Assembly: GCA_035772405.1 (NCBI GenBank) | Contig: JAYKKM010000418.1 | Coordinates: 2,467,501-2,531,500, forward strand | Length of the DNA: 64,000 nt | Direction of reading: 5' to 3' | DNA from: Chrysogorgia sp. JL179-B06 | Taxonomy: Eukaryota > Cnidaria > Anthozoa > Scleralcyonacea > Chrysogorgiidae | In this document: one piece after another, positions 57,381 through 64,000 of the stretch | Layout: every line of letters begins with the position of its first letter | Position numbering within the stretch: position 1 is the stretch's first letter | The notes under the pieces: model-generated | What the model saw: the letters and a program-made list of their open reading frames with translations, nothing else | The model's database searches: none | Told to the model about the DNA's origin: nothing | Made by a program: the position numbers and the translations under genes

Positions 57381-57610
57381 GTTTTTTTTGCAGTGTGCAT
57401 GCTTTTAACATTTGTAGACGACAATTTGGAATTGCGCCGACATCATATTGTTCAATATAAATAGCTCTTTGTCGACGACGTTATAAATTAAAGGTGAATT
57501 AAATGCTTGTTTACTTGCGAGCGCCTTTTCTTTATGTTTATTCTTCTGCAAATTATCAGTTTAAGGCACATGTTGAAATGTACAAGTGCAGAAATCGTTG
57601 AAAGAAACAT

Positions 57611-57730
57611 GTGCCTTAAAATTCGAAATAAAAATCAGCTGTTATTTCTAAAAGAAATCATTATCGTAAGAGTTAGCTCTTACGATTTCTTTTAGAAATA
57701 ACAGCTGATTTTAATTTCGAATTTTACTAC
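57611..57730. repeat. Long palindrome (hairpin MITE)
   Basis: AAAATTCGAAAT, ATCAGCTGTTATTTCTAAAA and AGTTAGCTCTTACG mirror each other about the centre near 57672. The right arm continues into the sequence shared with 39053-39165. Confidence 0.85.
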
Positions 57731-59014
57731 CGATAGTCTATGTGACGTCATTTCGGGATTTATATGAAATTTCACCCAATTTTTCCTTGACAAGTTCGGC
57801 ATTGCTAGTGTTACTCTTTTATTTTATATTATTTGCTATAGTTTTACTTGTTTTCTTTATAGTTTTCTCGGGTGTTTTGAATGCGCGTGCAGCTATATAT
57901 ATGAACAGTGAATAGATTTTCTTATGTAGCAATGCTTGCGAACCAAACTTCACTGCTCGGTGACCTACCACGTCTTCGGTCACGTTTTCCTCGATGACCG
58001 CACACGCGAACAATTAAGTTCCCCTTTCTATAACATATAGTTCAAGCATAAGGCAAGAGCAGAACAAAAGACGAAACAAATAAATGTTCTCGTTTTGTCT
58101 TCACAAGTCCAGGAGGAGAAGTCATTCTTTGTTTTTATATTGTCTTGTGCTTCTCATGTCGCTAGTGAAAACCACGTTTTAGATAGCAAGTTTTATTTTG
58201 CTATTGTATAAATAAAGTACCTTTTCTAGTTTCCTAAAGCATCGATATGTTTCTAAAAGATCGTCGTATTAGTGAGTCAATTGACATTACTGATATTGAC
58301 CGACGCTTGACATGCAAATATTGTCAGTGGGGAAAGCATATTTCAGTATGATTTAATACAAAACAATGCTAAACTGGAGAAATGATTGATAGAAGTTTTC
58401 TATTAATCATTTCTCCACTAGTTTAGCATTGTTTTGTGTTTAATTGATGTTGTGTTTTATTGTGCAAAACTGATGTTTTTGTTATCCGGTGTCCTGTTTT
58501 TTATTTTCATTTTTGAAAATTAAAAGCAAAGTAATCAAATACTTAGTAGCAGATTGTAACAATGCGTATTGAGGGCTAAATACCTGGACTATATTTGAGA
58601 ATTTTAATTATTTCAGAGTTTTTAGCGCGCAGACTACTACAAATACTATACTACTTCTTATATCCATTAACTGTTCTGCTCCCCCCTGGTTGTTTTATTA
58701 ATTCCTTGTCTTGTTCTATTCTTTCGTAAATATGTTTTAACAAACACAAGATAATTAACACAATATTATTGCTTATCATTGCAATGTGTCAATATTATTG
58801 CGTTTACCCACTTGGATTGCGGGGTGTCCAGATAACTTGTCGAATATTGTATTTTTATAAAATTATACGAAACCTAATTTATGCATATTCAGACGTCGCA
58901 GCTACAAATGTTGAAATACAGCTGTTCTATCTTTCAATATTTACCAAACTTCAAATCTCACAATCCTCCATACTCATTATGTTTACACCATACCTAACTA
59001 AATGTCATTTTTAT
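57731..59014. other. Intergenic DNA, no gene seen
   Basis: Apart from the hairpin at 58358 nothing is recognised. Confidence 0.35.
58358..58437. repeat. Hairpin of ~36-bp arms
   Basis: ACAAAACAATGCTAAACTGG and AGAAATGATTGATAGAA are mirrored after a 4-base loop (ending TTTAGCATTGTTTTGT). Probably a small MITE. Confidence 0.85.
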
Positions 59015-59084
59015 CCAATTATACTTGCTTACTTTTATTTTAGTTCTGGCTTTCCCACACCAGATTTTGCCCGAATTATACTCC

Positions 59085-59265
59085 AACTGTCAATTTTTGC
59101 TCGTATTCTATGGTTCCGTGAGGATCAATGATGGTGACAAACCTGTATCCCGCCATTTCAACAGCTCCAATCATTTGGTTTCGGACACTAACCGCAAACG
59201 GCAAGAGAAGCGTCTCATTTTTGCGGAGACTGGGAACCAGATCTCCGCGGTTGTACTTGACTATG
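59085..59265 (+). pseudogene. C-terminal remnant of a GIY-YIG retroelement
   Basis: Reads FYGSVRINDGDKPVSRHFNS, SNHLVSDTN and RKRQEKRLIF. The KPVSRHFNSxNH and RRxExxLIF words are characteristic of the end of Penelope-type GIY-YIG domains. Upstream RT is not found. Confidence 0.4.
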
Positions 59266-59944
59266 TTTGTGTCCATGGGCCGAGGGCACGAGGGTCAGAA
59301 GGAAAATCAGGTGTTAGCATTTGCAGGCTTTCAGAATTAACAGTCGTCGGCATACATCATAAGTCGATCATAAGTCTATTTTGCGTCAGAGCAAGCGCAA
59401 AGTGACGTAAAATGTCGCTTTGGGGTATGACATATTAGGATTTCATAAAGTGACGCTAATTTCGAGAGTTCCTCGAAGGCTGTTTGCAGTTGAACCAAGA
59501 GTAAAGAGTTGTTTTAAAGCGATTTTAGCGAAAATTCATCGATAGAGACAAGATTGCCTTGTTGAGGTAAGATAACTTGTGTTCATGGATATATTTGCTG
59601 CCTCCCCTCAGTATTCACACTATTCTTGACATGCCTTTTACTCGTGCCCAGTCCTTTTACCGAGCTATGTATAGCTGACCAGAATTTTGCGTTTGTTTGT
59701 GTGTCGGCATGCGTTATCCATATGTGCTCGAAAGTGACTCAACTGCGCATGTCTTGAAGTTCTCGACAATTCCTTCACAGGAAATTCACGGTAAGAACAA
59801 TAATTATGTCTTTACTTTCTCGTGGAAGTATTCATCAAGGCCATGAAGGTTTCAGTGGCCAGTCTCGAGGAAATCAGTGTTCTTTCATGAGTTTATCAGC
59901 GCTGTTAACAAGCTATTGGGCTTCCAGTTATGAAGTGGAATTCG

Positions 59945-60170
59945 ACAGGACAACATGTACTTGAATGCTTTTAACCATGATCTAATTCCTCGTCAGGGAT
60001 TTCTGTCGTTTGAACAACTTACCAACCGTTGTTTGTTGCCGTTGGTTAGAAGACAACTTGTCCTGTCGATCAGTGATCGATACAAATATATCGCCTGTTG
60101 AGGCACAAAAATATATTGATCATCTACCTTTGTGGTGGAGCCCGTTGAGGCACAAAACAATATTGATCTA
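59945..60170 (-). repeat. Dispersed ~220-bp repeat, copy 2
   Basis: Inverted relative of 40016-40225 (GTTTGTTGCCGTTGGTTAGA; CAACTTACCAACCGTTGTTT). Confidence 0.65.
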
Positions 60171-60199
60171 CCCAACTGTATATGTAATAATAAACAGTG

Positions 60200-61680
60200 C
60201 ATGGAACTGTCTTCAAGAAATTATTTACCTCAACTTTGTGAAAATTTAGTGGATTTGTCCATTTTTGTGAAAATTCAGTGTACAATGGCAATTATTTGTG
60301 TGCCATGGATAACCAAAATATTTGGTATGCAGTAAATAGAATATTTACTGTGGTGTATCCCCGAACGACAATTACAGTATAATATGTGGAGTCGTGGACA
60401 TGTGCAATGAACTAATATATTACAAAGATCTTGAAAGTATCGCATTCTCAACAATAAAATTTAGACGATATAAATAATGGTGCAACAATATCGTAAACAT
60501 CTGTTACATGCCATTTCTGGTATTTATTTAGTCAGCGCCTATTTGTTTAGAACTTGCTTTGCCATAAACATATCAGACACATGCGATTCCGCTGACAGCT
60601 TTGCCAGTCAGTAAGAAGCATGATTTATAGTGGCAGTGATTTATCAGAAATTTGTTTACCAATCACCAACATAGTCATATTGTATACTGTCTATGCAGTC
60701 AAAAGCCTTGCCAATTATATTCAGATAAGTGATAGTCATTTGTAATTTAAGTCTGCTGTATTTAAAATAATTGATAGAAATGTCTACATACTACAGTGGG
60801 TTCATTTTTGAAATTTTATCAAAAATTAGGCTTCCCATGACTTTCGAGGCAGCACTTCCCCTTGCGATAATAACTTCTAGTAGTAAGCTATTTACGTTGA
60901 TCGGTTGATGGTTAAACCGAGAAAATATCATGCGAATACATACTATATTGGTTAACCACTGTCGTGGTGTTTCTCTTATAATTTTGCCCATATATACGAA
61001 ATTTCTTTTCAAATTATATTTCCAAACTCAAAGAAAGATGTTTTGATGAATTTTAAATTGTCCAAAAGATGCAATTATTTATTTATTAGAGGCAATAAAT
61101 ATTCCATTAAAGGCACAAGACAGTGTTATACGAGCTAATTCTGCTGAACTAAGAAGCAAAATATTGAGCTAAATACCAAATATGAAACTGAGAAACACAA
61201 TGCAGCTGGCAAGAAACGATTTGATGAACAGAAAGTGCATTAAATGTAAGAACTGACCAACAGTGTTATTAAATTACTGTACAGTAGTTCAATTACATAA
61301 ACCATCTGGTATAATTTGGATAGAGTTTGATTAGGACAATGTTGGTAAAAAAACAAAACAAGAAAACAGACATCTTTACGTACAAGGAATCCAAAGTACA
61401 ACGGACACCAATTAAATCTGATTAGTCCACTTTTGTGTACTTGGTAAAACAAAGCAACTTGTGTAGTAAGAAAGCAATTTCCACTGCATCTAGCAGTACT
61501 CACACTAAAATTATTGCCAATCTCAATACTGTAAGAATAATTCCTCATATACACTATGTTGCACTTAGTAGAGTTACGACAATTGAATGGCTGGCTATAT
61601 GTGACACCTGTGTGAAAATTTCAAAAATAAAATTGCTATTGATCCAAAAGTTGTACCTTAAATGCAAAAGCTAAGAATGG
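60200..61680. other. Intergenic DNA, no gene seen
   Basis: AT-rich sequence without recognisable domains or repeats. Confidence 0.35.
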
Positions 61681-61689
61681 AGAAGAGCT

Positions 61690-62060
61690 TGCAACTTTGT
61701 TTTACTCCACTTTACGAGATAAATCAATCCGAATTGAACGTTTGTTATTTAAATGCTCGTTCACTTGCAACACGTTTAATTGCAACAGTGATATAGCAAT
61801 ATTTACAGAGACAAGATTCAGTCCATTCGATGATGATGAAATGTGCAACATTAATGGTTTTCAACTATTCAGAAATAACTCCATGTTTAATCAGCATAAT
61901 TGTCATGGTAGAAAACAATAGCTACACATAGTTAAGATCTAGCTTTACAACCGATAATCAAACACAAATTGATCACATTTTTACAAATATACTAGAGCAA
62001 CAAATTAATTCAGGTATTTTAGAAACATACATGTATTTTAGTGACCATTCAAGACAGAAT
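61690..62060 (+). pseudogene. AP-endonuclease-like fragment (LINE or Helentron)
   Basis: Pieces in different frames read SELNVCYLNARSL, SDIAIFTETRFSPFDDDEMC, NINGFQLFRNNS and, further on, QIDHIFTNILEQQ with SDHS. The Asn of LNARSL, the Glu of TETRF and the final Asp-His correspond to catalytic residues of exonuclease-endonuclease-phosphatase domains. ETRF plus INGFxLFRN is like the endonuclease of LINEs and of Helentrons. The middle of the domain is deleted. Confidence 0.55.
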
Positions 62061-62619
62061 AGCAAAAATAATTCCAAAAACTAATTGTCAAATTGCAGAT
62101 TTGCTGAATCAATCAATTAAAATATGTAAATACTGACATCATTCACTGATTATATACACTGCTAATTACTCAGTTAAAATATCAGTTCAAGTATTTCAGA
62201 ACACATTTCAATGGTCCTAAAATGATGATATTAAATTATTCAAAAATAAAGTCACTACAGTGCAAGTTAAAATTCAACATATTTAATGATTAAGAGTTGG
62301 TTAACCCAACTCTTGGTTCCAAAGTAATTTGCAACCACTATTTGAGATGATTTTTACAATCATCTTTATCATCATCCAAACTGCTATTTAGTGCTATTTT
62401 AAGTGCTATATATTGCTATTTGATTTGTTTGTCGTTGTTTTTTTTAAATACTTATCGAACACTTATTGTTTTATAAAAGGTAGTATAAATACACAGGTGA
62501 TTATATAAAATCACACACACTGATTGGTCAAGCTACTTTGGATTATTTCACAATAATCACCTACAGCGTTTAGGCAAAATGGCCACCAGCCAATTTGTCA
62601 GTGTGACAGATGAGAAAAT

Positions 62620-62715
62620 TACCAATTTAATAAAACAATTATTCACCTCAGTGTTGGTGAATAGTGTGAGTATCCACCACTATTCACCTCCACTTCGGTG
62701 AATAATTGTTAATTA
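62620..62715. repeat. ATTCACC palindromic repeat related to 990-1035
   Basis: ACAATTATTCACCTCAGTGT, then CACCACTATTCACCTCCACT and TCGGTGAATAATTGTTA form an inverted pair. Part of it recurs near the left end of the window. Confidence 0.7.
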
Positions 62716-63655
62716 TTGTATTAATATATTTTGTTATTCTGTTATTCTGTTATTCTCTATTCTTTAGAAATTTCTGGAAGATTAAAACCAAACAGTACAT
62801 GTAATGGCACTTCATAATTGCAACTGATGCGATACACTGTTGAAACAATTCTGGACATTCTGCTAAATTTACTAAGGATTTCCATCATATTGTGCTGAAT
62901 CTGGAACAACTTAATGGAAGAAAGCAAATTCTACAACTTAACCAGAGTTATTCACATCCAGGAATCATCAATTATGTTGCAAGGAGCAACACCTATATGC
63001 TTCTGTCAATAAACATCGTGTTCCAGGGCTTGGTACCAAAAACAGTATTCAATAGTTTCGTATATTGAAATTTTCGTATATTTGAAATTAAGTGAACTGA
63101 AAATTGTATACTTATGTAATATTTTCAATTTTCGGATTCCGATATGACATCTATAACAGACACACAAGCAAAAAGTATTTAATGTGGATTTAACAAATTA
63201 AATGGGCTGTTTCTTGTTTATCAGATCCAGTATGTCACTGTGTTTACTTTCTATTGCCCTTTTCTAATCGTCGTACTTTTCCCGTTTGAGATGAAGCTCG
63301 AACTGCCACTAGATGCGACACAAAACCTGTCAAATTTAATTCACCTGCAGCTAAATTTATTTTGGTTTCAAACGTTGCCCTTCTGTTGCATTTATTTTTT
63401 GAACTAAATTCGATAGAATTAAGAAGTACAGTACAACTTTTAAAACTGGTCTTATAATTTATGTTAGAACTACCATCATCATCTATATTCCCAAACCAGT
63501 ATCCGCATGTACGCACTGCGTACCTATTTTTAAACTTGGCACCACACATCCTCTTGGTCTTAACGAACGTTTTTCTTTTATTTAATTTCCTACAAGTTTT
63601 TGGTTATTTTAGTTTGCTTGGAACCTTTATTATTATTATATATATTTTTATTACT

Positions 63656-64000
63656 CGCGTATGCACTTTCATTCCTTTTCAAGTTTTTGTTTCTTATGCT
63701 AATATTATCGCCTAATCCCCTTGAATATTGGACCTGTCATTTCTCCCACCCCCTCAGTCTGCTTGCTGATCGACGGTAAAAATAACAAATGATCTAACGT
63801 TTCCCATCTCATTAATTATTAGTTTGTTTATCTCCCGTGCATTTGATTGGCTACTTTCTACTTGTGACACCCTTTTGGCATATATATATATAAGCCCTAT
63901 TTATTTCATTTCATCTCGTCTTACTCTGATGAAGGGCTCCACTCGAAACGTCAGTATCTCGTCACTAAATTCTTGGCAGTTTACCACCTTTTCACTTTGC
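63656..64000 (+). mobile_element. ~390-bp repeat with TATA box and hammerhead-like core, copy 2
   Basis: Closely matches 49124-49512 and runs off the window. It has TATATATATAAGCCC near 63880-63896. The hammerhead-like core has CTGATGA (63926-63932), GAAAC (63945-63949) and CGTC (63960-63963). Boxes are intact here, unlike copy 1. Confidence 0.65.

Larger units (their letters stand above)
49979..57397. mobile_element. 7.4-kb unit bounded by CACTGCAAAA ends and TTTACTCAA arrays
   Basis: The left end CACTGCAAAAAAAGC and the right end, inverted, CACTGCAAAAAAAAC enclose 7.4 kb. Next to each end lies an array of TTGAGTAAA/TTTACTCAA words (left 49985-50670, right 56995-57380). TGCATGCG (49969-49976) and TGCATGCT (57396-57403) are a possible 8-bp target duplication with one mismatch and a 2-base offset. 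Inside are three exon remnants of a SAM-domain gene, tandem repeats and a fold-back MITE. No transposase is visible. Confidence 0.6.

Noticed and set aside
63244..63549. 101-codon minus-strand open frame
   Set aside because: Reads MCGAKFKNRYAVRTCGYWFG onward with no recognised family and no clear splice sites; kept out for lack of a second line of evidence.

Overview
This window looks like repeat-rich, AT-rich nuclear DNA from an animal, most likely a marine invertebrate such as a cnidarian. That reading rests on spliced genes, animal-type retroelement families (Penelope-like, CR1/Jockey-group LINEs, a Gypsy element with 120-bp LTRs), tRNA-derived SINEs, scattered degenerate TTAGGG runs, and the absence of prokaryotic operons. 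The species cannot be fixed from the sequence alone.

Layout. 1-660: 5'-truncated Penelope-like element (minus strand) running off the left edge. 3459-14498: an 11-kb DNA transposon with exact 8-bp target duplications and ~1.2-kb terminal inverted repeats that carry a 9-bp minisatellite. Its right half encodes a broken DDE-type transposase fused to an OTU protease and a CXC zinc module. Its left half holds an older nested inverted-repeat unit (4657-9975) with a spliced P-loop ATPase resembling DUF3987 proteins. 14.5-21.3 kb: MITEs, a SINE, AT-rich DNA and a three-copy direct repeat. 21296-25506: decayed Gypsy retrotransposon (minus). 25.5-32.6 kb: a hAT-type MITE, a LINE with an intact 608-codon reverse transcriptase ORF, SINE copies and LINE fragments, one with a 2A-like motif.

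33.1-47.5 kb: the best candidate for a host gene. Six minus-strand coding exons join in frame with canonical splice sites into a 225-residue protein without a signal peptide. It has three similar strand-turn-strand motifs that suggest a beta-trefoil (IL-1/FGF-like) fold. A TATA box and a non-coding first exon lie about 3.3 kb upstream. Its introns hold LTR, LINE, Tc1/mariner-like, RecQ-like, SINE and AT microsatellite debris.

48.4-64.0 kb: a SINE, two copies of a 390-bp repeat with a TATA box and a hammerhead-ribozyme-like core, and a 7.4-kb unit (about 49979-57397) bounded by CACTGCAAAA ends and dense TTGAGTAAA/TTTACTCAA arrays. That unit encloses remnants of a SAM-domain gene, a ~505-bp tandem repeat and a fold-back MITE. 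Beyond it are palindromic MITEs and fragments of a GIY-YIG element and of an AP-endonuclease-like retroelement or Helentron.

Most genes here are mobile-element genes in various stages of decay. The intact or near-intact reading frames are the DUF3987-like ATPase, the LINE reverse transcriptase and the beta-trefoil-like gene.
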